A stretch of DNA of 64,000 nucleotides from Chitinophaga sp. H8 (GCF_040567655.1 NZ_JBEXAC010000001.1:806001-870000), one strand, 5' to 3'; numbered from the stretch's first letter, positions 1-10,026 are shown. The notes: a model not told the origin generated them from the letters alone. Made by a program: numbers and translations.

Positions 1-1
1 A

Positions 2-55
2 GTCGCATTTCTGGTGTTAGGAACGCTTGTACTGTTTTTTGTAAAAAGAAAGTAA
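2..55 (+). CDS. C-terminal end of a membrane protein (partial)
   Basis: The first frame starting at base 2 stays open for 17 codons and ends in TAA at 53-55. The encoded tail is a hydrophobic helix followed by VKRK, the usual ending of a multi-pass inner-membrane transporter with a positively charged cytoplasmic tail. The rest of the gene lies upstream of the window. An MFS-type transporter is a reasonable guess, but the family cannot be fixed from so little. Confidence 0.5.
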   Translation, partial: VAFLVLGTLVLFFVKRK

Positions 56-197
56 GTATTCCCGCAGGTGCTTCTGACTGTAGTATAGATTGGGGGGAAT
101 AATCTTTGATGGTATAGTTTCTCACGTGAAAATTCAAAAAAGTATTTTACCCAAAAAACAGCCTGGTTGATCATGTTGTTTAATTCTCCAGAGGTGT

Positions 198-228
198 TTT
201 GATATCTGAAACTATTGCATTATACTTG
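198..228 (+). promoter_or_regulatory. Bacteroidota-type promoter for the sigma/anti-sigma operon
   Basis: TTTG at 198-201, a 19-bp spacer and TATACTTG at 221-228 match the Bacteroidota housekeeping consensus (TTTG, then TAnnTTTG) with one mismatch. The predicted start is near 235, giving a leader of about 110 nt. That leader carries the short inverted repeat AGCGAT-TTAT-ATCGCT at 256-271. The rest of 56-344 shows nothing else I can name. Confidence 0.5.
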
Positions 229-344
229 TGTCAACTAAAATCTACGCTTACTAATAGCGATTTATATCGCTGGCATATCAATAGTTAATAGTTAAAAAGA
301 GTCCATCTATTGTCAGTATCCGGTATTTAAGAATTTCATATATA

Positions 345-914
345 ATGGGTAAATACCAAGCAAGCTCAGATGATGAATTACTAGTGCGCTTACAAAAGGG
401 CGATGATGCTGCCTTTACCGAGATCTATAATCGGTATTGTGAAATGCTTTTTGCTATTGCATACAACAGGGTGAAGGAGGTGCCAGCTGCCCAGGATATT
501 GTACAGGATTTATTTACCAGTTTGTGGCTCAACCGGAATAAAATAGTCTTACGCTCGTTAAAAAACTATCTTGCTACTGCTATTAAGTACCTTTCGCTGG
601 CATATCTGCGTAAAGCAGACCGTGTGGATACATTCTGCAATGAGACTACTAAGATGCCTGCCACCACAAGTACTATAGAGTACGACCTTCATTATAAGTA
701 CTTGCTTCAGTTATTGCAGGAAGAAACCAACCAGCTTCCTGAAAAATGCCGGCTTATATTTAAATACAGCCGTGAAGATAGTATGACGGTTGCTGAAATA
801 GCCGATCAACTCCAAATATCCCCCCGTACTGTTGAAACACAGATCTACAAAGCCTTACGTCACCTGCGGAAGTCATTTAAGAGCAAGATGGCCCACTTTT
901 TTTGCTGGTTATGA
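345..914 (+). CDS. ECF RNA polymerase sigma factor, FecI-like
   Basis: This is a 189-residue extracytoplasmic-function sigma factor. Residues about 24-90 form region 2 (core RNA polymerase and -10 binding), including the segment AQDIVQDLF. Residues about 125-178 form region 4 with a clear helix-turn-helix (TVAEIADQLQISPRTVETQI). It directs transcription of a polysaccharide-utilisation cassette when its membrane anti-sigma partner is signalled by the SusC receptor. The fecR-like gene follows after 77 bp, then susC and susD, the standard Bacteroidota order. There is no obvious Shine-Dalgarno sequence, as is usual in the phylum. The length is typical of the family. Confidence 0.93.
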   Translation: MGKYQASSDDELLVRLQKGDDAAFTEIYNRYCEMLFAIAYNRVKEVPAAQDIVQDLFTSLWLNRNKIVLRSLKNYLATAIKYLSLAYLRKADRVDTFCNETTKMPATTSTIEYDLHYKYLLQLLQEETNQLPEKCRLIFKYSREDSMTVAEIADQLQISPRTVETQIYKALRHLRKSFKSKMAHFFCWL

Positions 915-991
915 TACTATTTTAAAAAAAAGTTCAGGATGACATACGTGTAAAACGTTGTTTGTATCACTTACATTATACAACAAGGACT

Positions 992-2164
992 ATGCAGATT
1001 CCCGAACACTTAAAAAAGGCAGTGGATAATTACCTGGCCGGTATTGCTACGCCATTGGAAAAACAGCAGGTTAATGACTGGTTCAGGTCTTTCAATGATG
1101 ATGAAGTAGAGATACCCTCTGAGGTACCTGATCAATGGTTGAAGCTTCGGGAAGATATGAGGGCAGGTATAGAGGCATCTATCCAGCGGCAAGAGCCCCT
1201 GGCAAAGCCTGCTAGAGTGAGGCTTTTATCTGTATACCGCTGGGTTGCTGCTGCCGGTATCGCTTTACTGGTATGTGGAAGCTACTTTTACTTCAGCCAG
1301 CGGTCACCATCTGTTGATGCTGCAAAAATATCCGGCAACACGCATTTGCAGCTCAATGATGTACCTCCTGGTGGGAGTAAGGCGGTGTTAACGCTTGCAG
1401 ATGGTAGTACAATTGTACTTGATAGTGCAAAGAACGGTACCCTGATCAGGCAGGGAACCGTCGATATTTCCAAGCCGGAAGATGGTCAGCTGGCTTATAA
1501 TACGGGAGCACCAGGAGCAAAAGAAGTGCTGTATAATATTATTGCAACACCCCGTGGGGGAGAATATGCTCTCCAACTGGCAGATGGCAGTAAGGTATGG
1601 ATCAATGCAGCTTCGTCGTTGCGTTTCCCAACTGCATTTAATGGGGATGAAAGAAGAGTGGAGCTGACAGGAGAAGCCTACTTTGAAGTGGCCGGAGATC
1701 CCGGGAAACCTTTTAAGGTAATTGTTAATGGTATAGAAGTAGCCGTATTGGGAACACATTTTAATATCAATGCCTATACAGACGAAAGTAGTATCAGGAC
1801 CACACTTGTGGAAGGTGCAGTGAAAGTAACAGGAGAACATCAGTCTTTGTTGTTAAGCCCCGGACAACAGGCACAGGTAGATAAAGCGGGAGAAATGACA
1901 CTCATTAAAAAAGCTAACCTGGATGTTGCTACAGCCTGGAAAAATGGCCGGTTTGAGTTTGAGGATAACTCCATCACCTCTGTGATGCAACAAATTCAAC
2001 GATGGTACAATGTAGCGGTGGTCTATGATGGAAAAATACCGGACATTAGGTTTTCCGGTGCTATCTCGCGACAGGAAAATGTCTCCAAAGTATTGAGCAT
2101 GCTGGAACTTACCCACCTGGTCCGTTTTCGCATGGAGAATAATACCATCCATATCATCCCCTGA
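992..2164 (+). CDS. FecR-family anti-sigma factor
   Basis: This is a single-pass inner-membrane regulator. A cytoplasmic N-terminal part binds the sigma factor. One membrane helix lies near residues 85-103 (WVAAAGIALLVCGSYFYFS), followed by the periplasmic FecR domain and a C-terminal DUF4974-type domain. In this family the periplasmic part senses the STN domain of the cognate TonB receptor. I chose the ATG at 992 because MQIPEHLKK begins the conserved region and has AAGGA just upstream; an in-frame ATG at 962 would add ten unconserved residues. It sits between the sigma gene and susC and probably controls this cassette only. Confidence 0.9.
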   Translation: MQIPEHLKKAVDNYLAGIATPLEKQQVNDWFRSFNDDEVEIPSEVPDQWLKLREDMRAGIEASIQRQEPLAKPARVRLLSVYRWVAAAGIALLVCGSYFYFSQRSPSVDAAKISGNTHLQLNDVPPGGSKAVLTLADGSTIVLDSAKNGTLIRQGTVDISKPEDGQLAYNTGAPGAKEVLYNIIATPRGGEYALQLADGSKVWINAASSLRFPTAFNGDERRVELTGEAYFEVAGDPGKPFKVIVNGIEVAVLGTHFNINAYTDESSIRTTLVEGAVKVTGEHQSLLLSPGQQAQVDKAGEMTLIKKANLDVATAWKNGRFEFEDNSITSVMQQIQRWYNVAVVYDGKIPDIRFSGAISRQENVSKVLSMLELTHLVRFRMENNTIHIIP

Positions 2165-2266
2165 TAAAGACATCAGGGTAACTCACCATAAAAAACAGTA
2201 CACGTATGAATTTTTTGTGCCAATGCTATGCGCAGGTATGAATAAACTCATTGGCTGAAATAAAAA

Positions 2267-2292
2267 CCGGATCCGATGGGGGTCGGACCCGG
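2267..2292 (+). promoter_or_regulatory. GC-rich hairpin upstream of susC
   Basis: Arms 2267-2277 and 2282-2292 (CCGGATCCGAT and GTCGGACCCGG) pair over ten of eleven positions around a GGGG loop. No U-tract follows, so this is not a standard terminator. It lies 107 nt before the susC start and is preceded by AAAAA. A hairpin of the same design (CCGGA start, CCCGG end, AAA and TGAGTC afterwards) precedes the second susC at 17589-17613. A leader or attenuator role is inferred. Confidence 0.5.
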
Positions 2293-2399
2293 GAAATATT
2301 TGAGTCAATGCATTAAAACAATCAACCAGGACTGCTCTCCCATATTCTGATGACTATCGGAACGGGATTGAATTTATTGAACTCAAACAAAGCAAAAGT

Positions 2400-5300
2400 A
2401 TGCAATTAACTGTTCTTTGGAAATACCTGCTCCAGGCAAGGTGGTTTCCAAATGCCCAAACACTGTTGAGAATGAAGCTAACGGTTGTTCTTTTGCTGGC
2501 TGCTACCTTGCAGGTAAGTGCCAGCGTTTATGCACAACGGATCTCCTTATCCGTAAAAGAGGTACCCCTGGAAACAGTTTTCAGGGATATACGTACCCAA
2601 ACAGGATACCTGTTTCTCTATAGCAGGAAGATGTTGGATAATACCGGTAAGGTAAGTCTCCAGGTAAAAGGAGCCACCCTTGAGGAGGTATTAAAACTAT
2701 CGCTAAAGGATCAACCGCTGGCCTACACCATCGTTGATAAAAATATTATTATCAGGAGAACGGAAGAACCTTTGTCTGTACCTATAGCAACTACAATTAC
2801 CGGAAAGGTGTCTGATGCATCGGGACAACCGCTGATAGGTGCTACCGTAAAGGTGAAGAACAGTAAAACAGGTACCGGAACAGATGTCAACGGAAAGTAC
2901 ACTATTGAAGCCGCAGAGGATGATGTTTTGGTATTTTCCTTTATTGGCTATCAGACAAAGGAGGTCCCTGTAGCCGGAAAGCCGGTGATTGATGTCATCC
3001 TCCAGGCAGCGGAAAGTAACCTTGACCAGGTAGTGGTAGTAGGATATGGTACCCAGAAGAAGGTAAACCTCACGGGAGCTATTGAAACACTGGACCTGGA
3101 TGATATTAAAAGCAGGCCGCTCTCTAATTCCAGTGCAGCATTGCAGGGTAAGGTCGCCGGAGCCTTTATCTCACAGAATTCAGGACAGCCCGGCTACGAT
3201 AATGCTCAGATTCGTATCAGGGGTATCGGTACTTTCAATAATGCATCCCCCCTGGTTATTATTGATGGTATCGATGCAAGTTTGAATGATGTGAACCCCA
3301 AAGATATAGCCACCATTTCGGTATTGAAAGATGCTGCCTCTGCAGCGATATATGGTAACAGAGCTGCCAATGGTGTGATTTTGATTACTACAAAACGTGG
3401 AAAGGTGGATAAATTGAATGTGGAATACACAGGATATTATGCGAGCCAACAGGTAACTTCCATGCCAAAGGTACTACAGGGGCTTGATTATCTTGAGTTA
3501 AAGGCTGCCGCATACAAAAACACCAACGGACGTTCGCCTACCTGGTATACCGATCAATACATGGATAATTTCAGGAATAATGTGGACCCTATCATGTTTC
3601 CATTGGATGTTAACTGGGTAAGTGCACTTTTCAAGCCAGCTGCGATGATGGACCATTACGTATCCGTTTCCGGTGGTTCAAAAAACTTTCAGCATGCCAC
3701 TTCCATTGGTTATCTCAACCAGGATGGTATTGCTATCGGTAATAATACTAAGAAGCTTACTTTCCGTTCTAACTTATCTTCCCATTTTTGGGAGGATCGT
3801 TTACGGATAAATATACAAGTATCTGGCCATGAGCAAACGATTGACGACCTGGTGGATGGTATGAGTTCTGCAATCTATGCCGCTTATGTTGCCCCTCCCA
3901 CGATCAGGTTGGAAATACCAGGAGTGGGCTATAGCAACTTTGGATATAGTTATGGTGCTAAAGCTGCAGGTGGGATGAATAAGATCAAATCCGGCCCGAT
4001 TAACCTTAGAGGAGCCGTGGCGCTGAATGTAGTAAAAGGCCTGGAAGTGAACGTATCTTATGGTATCTATAAATCATTTAGTGAGCAAAAGATATTCCGT
4101 CCTACTGTGCAGCTCATGGCATTAAATGATGATGGTTCCGTGGTATTACCCACTCCCCGTGTTTCTGACCTGTCACTGAGCCGCTACGATGCCATCACGA
4201 AAACATTTAACGTATATACCAACTATTCAAAAAGTATCCGTGGAGGTCATAATGTTTCTGCTATGGTGGGTTTTGAATCCAGGGAATTTAGCGATGCAGA
4301 CCACAGCCTCTCGCGTACAAATTTATCCGTTAATATCCCCCAGTTCGGTTTTGGAGATCCTACTACGCAATTGAATAACAGCGGTGCATCGTCCCTGGCA
4401 TGGCTTTCAGAATTTACCAGGCTGGGATATAACTACAAAGGAAAATACCTGTTAGAAACTAATTTACGTTATGATGGCAGCTCCAGGTTTGAGAAAAAAT
4501 GGGGATTGTTTCCATCTGTGTCAGCAGGTTGGAGGATATCGGAAGAGCCTTTCATGAAAAGGCACCTGGGTATCATTAATAACCTGAAATTCCGTACTTC
4601 CTGGGGGCGTTTGGGAAATGAAAGTATTGGACAATCTTACGCTGCTTCTGATGAGCTTAATCTGAATTTACTGATGAATTTCAACAATCAGCTGGTGTCT
4701 GCTGGTGGGGTAACTAAACTTGCCAATCGCAATACCTCCTGGGAAACAGCAGAACAGTATAACTGGGGGCTTGATTTTGATGTACTGAATAGTAAGTTTT
4801 CCGGAAGTGTAGACTACTTTATCAAGCATACCTATGATATTTTAATGCAAATACCTGTTTCCAGTACATTGGGCCTTTCGACTACACCTTTCCAAAATGT
4901 TGGAAAAATGAAGAACCAGGGTGTTGAAATGAATCTGAAATACAACGGAAATATAGGCCCTATAGGGATGACTGCCGCTGTAATGGCATCCCATGTGAAG
5001 AACAGGGTATCAGACCTGGCTGGACGTAATCCTATCATTAATGGTGATCTTATATGGAAAGAAGGCTACGCATATAATTCGTTTTATGGTTATCAGACCG
5101 AAGGAATATACCAATCAAAGGATGAAATCAATCATCACCTGATCTCTAAAACTAAAGATGGGGACCCTGTAAATGCTTATGCAGGATTAATTGCAGTACC
5201 AGGTGATATCAGGTTTAAAGACCAGATAACGGAAGATACTAATGGGGATGGCATTCCAGATTCGAGAGACGGTATTATTAATGAGAAAGATAAAGTGCTG

Positions 5301-5807
5301 ATGGGAAAATCTTATCCCGACTGGACTTTTTCTACCACGTTTGCCTTTGATTGGAAAGGGGTGGATCTGTCCTTATTCTTTCAGGGGGTTTATGGGATTA
5401 ATTCGCTCAACCAAGGTATGGTTACTGCGCCCTTCCTTGGCGGAGAAGCCAATACCGGTGCCTGGTATAAGGATGGGTGGACGGAAGCTAATCCAAGTAA
5501 AACAATTCAACGGGTATATAGTGATCCTTCCAGATTTTCTATTGTGTCTGACTACTACATGGAAGACGCTTCTTATCTACGTTTGAAAAATGTGGAGCTG
5601 GGATATACACTACCAGCCTTGTGGTTAAGAAAAGTTGGCCTGAATACGGGAAGCTCAAGCGTGAGAATCTACGGAAATATCCAGAATGCAATAACATGGA
5701 CAAAGATGAGGTTTGGTTTTGATCCGGAAAAACCTTCTACGATTGTAAATACGTTGCAATACCCCCAGACACGTATTTATTCAATGGGTGTAAATGTTAA
5801 ATTTTAA
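2400..5807 (+). CDS. SusC-type TonB-dependent outer-membrane receptor with STN domain
   Basis: This 1135-residue receptor takes up glycan fragments with its SusD partner, powered by TonB. Order of parts: a 24-residue leader before a signal peptide (MKLTVVLLLAATLQVSASVYAQ region); an STN domain at about 50-115; a carboxypeptidase-regulatory-like beta domain at about 133-200; the plug starting at VVVVGYGTQKK; then a long beta barrel ending in a hydrophobic F. STN domains occur on receptors that signal to FecR, which fits the sigma/FecR pair upstream. The aspartate-rich turn DTNGDGIPDSRDG near 967 is probably a calcium site. An alternative start is the internal Met before KLTVV. susD begins 5 bp after the stop. 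Confidence 0.95.
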   Translation: MQLTVLWKYLLQARWFPNAQTLLRMKLTVVLLLAATLQVSASVYAQRISLSVKEVPLETVFRDIRTQTGYLFLYSRKMLDNTGKVSLQVKGATLEEVLKLSLKDQPLAYTIVDKNIIIRRTEEPLSVPIATTITGKVSDASGQPLIGATVKVKNSKTGTGTDVNGKYTIEAAEDDVLVFSFIGYQTKEVPVAGKPVIDVILQAAESNLDQVVVVGYGTQKKVNLTGAIETLDLDDIKSRPLSNSSAALQGKVAGAFISQNSGQPGYDNAQIRIRGIGTFNNASPLVIIDGIDASLNDVNPKDIATISVLKDAASAAIYGNRAANGVILITTKRGKVDKLNVEYTGYYASQQVTSMPKVLQGLDYLELKAAAYKNTNGRSPTWYTDQYMDNFRNNVDPIMFPLDVNWVSALFKPAAMMDHYVSVSGGSKNFQHATSIGYLNQDGIAIGNNTKKLTFRSNLSSHFWEDRLRINIQVSGHEQTIDDLVDGMSSAIYAAYVAPPTIRLEIPGVGYSNFGYSYGAKAAGGMNKIKSGPINLRGAVALNVVKGLEVNVSYGIYKSFSEQKIFRPTVQLMALNDDGSVVLPTPRVSDLSLSRYDAITKTFNVYTNYSKSIRGGHNVSAMVGFESREFSDADHSLSRTNLSVNIPQFGFGDPTTQLNNSGASSLAWLSEFTRLGYNYKGKYLLETNLRYDGSSRFEKKWGLFPSVSAGWRISEEPFMKRHLGIINNLKFRTSWGRLGNESIGQSYAASDELNLNLLMNFNNQLVSAGGVTKLANRNTSWETAEQYNWGLDFDVLNSKFSGSVDYFIKHTYDILMQIPVSSTLGLSTTPFQNVGKMKNQGVEMNLKYNGNIGPIGMTAAVMASHVKNRVSDLAGRNPIINGDLIWKEGYAYNSFYGYQTEGIYQSKDEINHHLISKTKDGDPVNAYAGLIAVPGDIRFKDQITEDTNGDGIPDSRDGIINEKDKVLMGKSYPDWTFSTTFAFDWKGVDLSLFFQGVYGINSLNQGMVTAPFLGGEANTGAWYKDGWTEANPSKTIQRVYSDPSRFSIVSDYYMEDASYLRLKNVELGYTLPALWLRKVGLNTGSSSVRIYGNIQNAITWTKMRFGFDPEKPSTIVNTLQYPQTRIYSMGVNVKF

Positions 5808-5812
5808 ACGCC

Positions 5813-7438
5813 ATGAACATGAAATTAATACCACATATAGTGCTGATGAGCGCACTGCTACTATTGATATCCTGCAGTAAAGATTTTTTAAAAAGAGTAC
5901 CGGAAGATTTTATCTCTCCTGATAACTATCTGACCAATGAAGCACAGGCAGAAATTTTGTTGAATGGGGTGTACAATTGCCTGGACTTCATAGGCACTAC
6001 CAATGAAAACCAACGGATGTTTCCGGTGCATTTCGATACAATGTCTGATGATGTGTTTGATGCGCAACCTTGGCATAATACTACGGAATGGGCGAGAGGA
6101 CAGGGGAATCCAAACAGCCCATGGGCCAGGTGGAAGTGGGATCTCAATTATCAGGGAGTTGCCAGGGCGAATGTATTTCTAACCTCTATCGCTAAGGTGG
6201 ACCTAAAATCCAATAATACCAAACGTTATGCCGGAGAAGCAAAATTCCTTCGCGCCTGGTTTTATAATGACCTAGCTACTTATTACGGAGATATTCCCTT
6301 GATATTGCTTCCTGGTGATTTAAGTAACAGTCAACCCTCCCGGACACCAAAAGTACAAGTGGTAGCGCAGATATTAAAAGATCTTGATGAGGCGATCGAA
6401 GTACTGCCGCTTAAGTATGATAATGATCGTGACAGGGGGAGGATTACAAAGGGAGCGGCAATGGGCTTTAAAGCAAGGGTCTTGTTGTACAATTCCCAAT
6501 GGGAAAAAGCAGCGGCTGCTGCTAAAGCAGTGATGGATTTAGGAGTATATAGTTTATACCCTGACTACCAGGGATTGTTTCTAGAAAAGAATGAGGCTTC
6601 CGTTGATCAGGAAATAATGCTGCAGGTTTTTTATACACCGGATATTATGCCTTCCTTCTTATATTATCCGATTGGCGAATACCCTGCTTTTTCTCCTACG
6701 CTGGAATTGGTGAATGCCTATTACATGAAAAATGGGTTGCCGATTGACAATGCAAAGTCTGGTTATGATCCAAAGAATCCACACATGAACAGGGATCCGC
6801 GATTGAATGCCACTGTTTTTTATCCTGGATGTAGGTACCTGAACTTTATGATCAAAGCGCCTGATCCTGCTGTATCAAAGGATTCCATTCTGATACCCAC
6901 CTGGCTGTTGAATGTAAGCGGCTTCCGGGCAAAAAAACATTTTGACGGAACATTAACAGCAGCAACGAAAGAAGGCCGTAATAAGTACTTTTTAAGATAT
7001 GCGGAAGTATTGCTGACTTATGCCGAAGCAGAGAATGAAGCAAATGGTCCTGCCAATGCCTATGGAGCTATTGACCAACTCAGAAGGAGAGTGGCCATGA
7101 CTACTTTGACGCAAGCCATGCCAGGCATGTCGAAAGAAGAAATGCGTAAAGTTGTCAGAAACGAACGGCGTGTTGAACTCGCATTTGAAGGGCTGCGGCT
7201 GCCGGATATCTGGCGTTGGAGAATAGGACCGGAAGTAATGGTGAACGTCCATGGATATGATAATACTAAGCTGATCACCTATCCTGGAGACGGAATGGGT
7301 ACTTCCAATTTCTGGAAATATGAATCACTGGTGATTGATAACAGACAGTTTAATCCTGCCAGAGATTATCTATGGCCTATTCCCCAGAGTGAGATCAATT
7401 CCAATCCGAATATGGTGCAGAATCCGGGATATTATTAA
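5813..7438 (+). CDS. SusD/RagB-family glycan-binding lipoprotein
   Basis: This is a 541-residue outer-membrane lipoprotein that caps the SusC barrel and binds the imported glycan. The lipobox LISC puts the lipidated cysteine at residue 21. The N-terminal SusD-like domain and the C-terminal RagB/SusD domain with its tetratricopeptide-like helices are recognisable (RYAEVLLTYAEAENE, NERRVELAFEGLRLPDIWRW). It is five bases downstream of susC and surely co-transcribed. A second in-frame Met two codons later (5819) could equally be the start. The substrate cannot be read from the sequence. Confidence 0.95.
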   Translation: MNMKLIPHIVLMSALLLLISCSKDFLKRVPEDFISPDNYLTNEAQAEILLNGVYNCLDFIGTTNENQRMFPVHFDTMSDDVFDAQPWHNTTEWARGQGNPNSPWARWKWDLNYQGVARANVFLTSIAKVDLKSNNTKRYAGEAKFLRAWFYNDLATYYGDIPLILLPGDLSNSQPSRTPKVQVVAQILKDLDEAIEVLPLKYDNDRDRGRITKGAAMGFKARVLLYNSQWEKAAAAAKAVMDLGVYSLYPDYQGLFLEKNEASVDQEIMLQVFYTPDIMPSFLYYPIGEYPAFSPTLELVNAYYMKNGLPIDNAKSGYDPKNPHMNRDPRLNATVFYPGCRYLNFMIKAPDPAVSKDSILIPTWLLNVSGFRAKKHFDGTLTAATKEGRNKYFLRYAEVLLTYAEAENEANGPANAYGAIDQLRRRVAMTTLTQAMPGMSKEEMRKVVRNERRVELAFEGLRLPDIWRWRIGPEVMVNVHGYDNTKLITYPGDGMGTSNFWKYESLVIDNRQFNPARDYLWPIPQSEINSNPNMVQNPGYY

Positions 7439-7505
7439 ACCAGGGTGTACTTAATTTATCAGTCTTTGTGAGTGGACATTCCTTCATTATTTTAAAGCTT
7501 CTGCG

Positions 7506-8639
7506 ATGTTTAACAATCATCTTTTAATAAGATTATCATTTATTGGGTTCATTTTTTTTATCATAGGAGGATGTACGAAAAAAGATACAACCCTTCCAAT
7601 GATTTCGAAAACATATCTGAAAGGCGTAGGCCCCACTTATGCAGATTTACAAGGTAGGGTATATGTGGAGGGCGGTACACCTATTGAACAGAGAGGTGTT
7701 TGCTGGGTATTGAAAAATACAGCTGGCTCAGCAGAGGTAATGCAATGGCCAACTGTTGAAAATGATACGATGCAATTGGATGGAAATACCGGACTTGTAA
7801 ATGTTCGTATCCGTGGATTGGTACCTGATACCGCTTATTTTGCTTCTTTCTATGCAAAAAACAGCAATGGTGTGAAATATAGTTACCCCGTACTTGTTCG
7901 TACCCCTAAGATCCTGGATGGATTCGTTTTTGTTGAAGGAGGAGATTTTCAAATGGGGAATATACTGGGAGATGATGATGAGAAGCCTGTACATATGGTT
8001 ACGCTGGACAACTATTTTATTTCTGCTAAAGAAGTAACCAATATCGAGTACTGTAAATTCCTCAATACCATAGAAGTGGGGACAGATGGTGCCAGCGGCA
8101 ATCTGAAATATATTGATATTGGAAATCCGGAAACGCTGATTGCTCACAATGGCAGCCAGTTTACTCCTATCGCCGGATTTGAGAATTACCCTGCCGTAAG
8201 TGTATCGTGGTATGGGGCAAAGGCCTATTGCAACTGGATTGGGGGAACGCTCCCCACGGAAGCGGAATGGGAGTTTGCGGCACGAGGTGGGATAACGTCG
8301 AAAGGCTATGAGTATGCTGGAAGTAATACTCCTGGCGATATAGGTTGGTTTGTAGATAATGCTGCAAATAAGTTACACCAGGGGGCTGGAAAAGGTACCA
8401 ATGAAATTGGTGCTTATGATATGAACGGGAATCTATGGGAGTGGTGCGAGGATTGGTATGGTGCCAATTACTATGGTGGCAGTGGAATTAAAAACCCGGA
8501 AGGTGCATCTTCAGGTACGGAGAAGGTGTTGCGTGGAGGATCTTACCTGGAGCCTGCGATCAGTACCACACGGCGTTACCACAAGATCCCTCAGACTACT
8601 GCAAAAAATATTGGCTTCAGAGTAAAGGTGGCTATATAA
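7506..8639 (+). CDS. SUMF1-fold lipoprotein, not a functional formylglycine generator
   Basis: This 377-residue protein has a lipobox (IIGGC, Cys23), a fibronectin-like beta domain at about 30-135 and a SUMF1 domain at about 138-377 (FVEGGDFQMGN, YPAVSVSWYGAKAYCNWIGG, NGNLWEWCEDWYG, VLRGGSY). True formylglycine-generating enzymes carry two active-site cysteines just after the RGGSW motif. Here that segment reads GGSYLEPAISTTRRY, with no cysteine, so sulfatase maturation is unlikely. The fold is lectin-like, and its place after susD suggests a surface glycan-binding lipoprotein; this is inference. It is co-directional, 67 bp after susD. Confidence 0.85.
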   Translation: MFNNHLLIRLSFIGFIFFIIGGCTKKDTTLPMISKTYLKGVGPTYADLQGRVYVEGGTPIEQRGVCWVLKNTAGSAEVMQWPTVENDTMQLDGNTGLVNVRIRGLVPDTAYFASFYAKNSNGVKYSYPVLVRTPKILDGFVFVEGGDFQMGNILGDDDEKPVHMVTLDNYFISAKEVTNIEYCKFLNTIEVGTDGASGNLKYIDIGNPETLIAHNGSQFTPIAGFENYPAVSVSWYGAKAYCNWIGGTLPTEAEWEFAARGGITSKGYEYAGSNTPGDIGWFVDNAANKLHQGAGKGTNEIGAYDMNGNLWEWCEDWYGANYYGGSGIKNPEGASSGTEKVLRGGSYLEPAISTTRRYHKIPQTTAKNIGFRVKVAI

Positions 8640-8705
8640 AAGCCACATGTATAAAAATGCTGGTGATAAATGGCAGCAATAATATTTACCTCTTATAAAA
8701 GCAAA

Positions 8706-10016
8706 ATGAAAAATATACACATCCTATTATCTGGCGTAATCATGCTCATCTGTGCATGTGGTAAGGATAAGATAAAATATAATCCAGGTGTAACACCGGC
8801 TGTAGTGACCAATTATCCGGTGAATGTTACTGCCACATCAGCTACATTGACAGGTACATCTCTTACAGGGGGAAAAAGCATCAGCAGCCAGGGATTCTAT
8901 ACAATAATCGTTTCTCCTGCTATGTATAATACAAGGGGGGAACTCAATATGAAGGTAGTAGATAGCCTTGTGGTAAAAAACGGAGCAAAGGTAGAAGCGT
9001 TGACAAAAGGAGATTTTCAGGCAGTCATCAACGGATTGGCTACTGATACCACCTATTTTGTAAAAGCATATGCTGCTAATGAAGCCGGGATAACATTTGG
9101 TGAATCTGTATTATTCCGTTCATCCAAACTGGTACCTCCGGTAGCTGTTTTGGCCAAAAGCTATATTAACCTGGGGGATTCTGCAGCAGTAATCACCGGA
9201 GAAGTAACAGCTGTAGGCGGAGATGTAGTAACAGAACGGGGATTTGTATGGAGCACCCATGAAAATCCAGAGATATCGGATAGTAAGGTCAGCCTCGGTA
9301 CCGGACAAGGTACCTTTACAGATACCCTCCCTCCGTTTCCTTCGTTTGTAAAGTACTATGTGAGAGCATATGCTATTAATCGTTTTGGTACAGCTTACAG
9401 TGAACAGCTGGTAGTCATATTTCTGCCACCTACATTCACTGATCCACGTGATGGAGAGGAGTATACAATCAGGCAATATGGTAATGCAGTATGGATGACA
9501 CAGAACTTACGCCACATCCCGGCTACTGGCTTCGGTACGGAAATATGGCTGCAGGATTACAATGGTAATGATGCGGCAGCAGCGAAAAAGAGTAAGTATT
9601 ACAGGGATTACGGTTGCTTGTATACTTATGACAAAGCTGTTGCGGTAGCGCCGGAAGGATGGCACCTGGCTACAGACGAAGAATGGAAACAGCTGGAAAT
9701 GCTCACCGGTATGTCAAGGTCGGAAGCGGATGGTGTTGAATGGAGAGGAGGAACAAATGGAAAACTAAAGTCGAACCTGTGGCCGGGAGAAGATACGGAT
9801 GCTATGGAATTTAATTTACATCCCGGGGGTAAACAGTGGTGTGGAGGTGCTTTTCAGGATTTTCAAAGTATGGGCTTCTACTGGACAGCCATTGATGATA
9901 ATGCAGGACCTGGTTCCAGTCCGTATTATCGGTTTTTCCCTCCTGGCGATGGAACCGGCCGGTGGAATAACTGGCCAGGTTGTGTGGGATTGTCTGCACG
10001 TTATGTTAGAGACTAA
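8706..10016 (+). CDS. Lipoprotein with fibronectin-like repeats and a FISUMP domain
   Basis: This 436-residue product starts MKNIHILLSG, with a lipidated Cys18 in the context ICAC. An upstream in-frame ATG at 8670 would place the signal peptide too far inside the protein. Two beta repeats of the kind common in Bacteroidota surface proteins (TLTGTSLTGG, VITGEVTAVGG; each ending in a YYVRAYA-like strand) precede a C-terminal Fibrobacter-succinogenes-major-paralogue domain beginning DPRDGEEYTIRQYG. FISUMP domains are related in fold to SUMF1/C-type lectins. Together with the preceding gene it may replace the SusE/SusF-like surface proteins of other loci. The exact ligand is unknown. Confidence 0.82.
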   Translation: MKNIHILLSGVIMLICACGKDKIKYNPGVTPAVVTNYPVNVTATSATLTGTSLTGGKSISSQGFYTIIVSPAMYNTRGELNMKVVDSLVVKNGAKVEALTKGDFQAVINGLATDTTYFVKAYAANEAGITFGESVLFRSSKLVPPVAVLAKSYINLGDSAAVITGEVTAVGGDVVTERGFVWSTHENPEISDSKVSLGTGQGTFTDTLPPFPSFVKYYVRAYAINRFGTAYSEQLVVIFLPPTFTDPRDGEEYTIRQYGNAVWMTQNLRHIPATGFGTEIWLQDYNGNDAAAAKKSKYYRDYGCLYTYDKAVAVAPEGWHLATDEEWKQLEMLTGMSRSEADGVEWRGGTNGKLKSNLWPGEDTDAMEFNLHPGGKQWCGGAFQDFQSMGFYWTAIDDNAGPGSSPYYRFFPPGDGTGRWNNWPGCVGLSARYVRD

Positions 10017-10026
10017 ATTTTCAGAT

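Noticed and set aside
7506..8639. Sulfatase-modifying (formylglycine-generating) enzyme
   Set aside because: The domain lacks the two catalytic cysteines after the RGGSY motif, so only the fold is retained.
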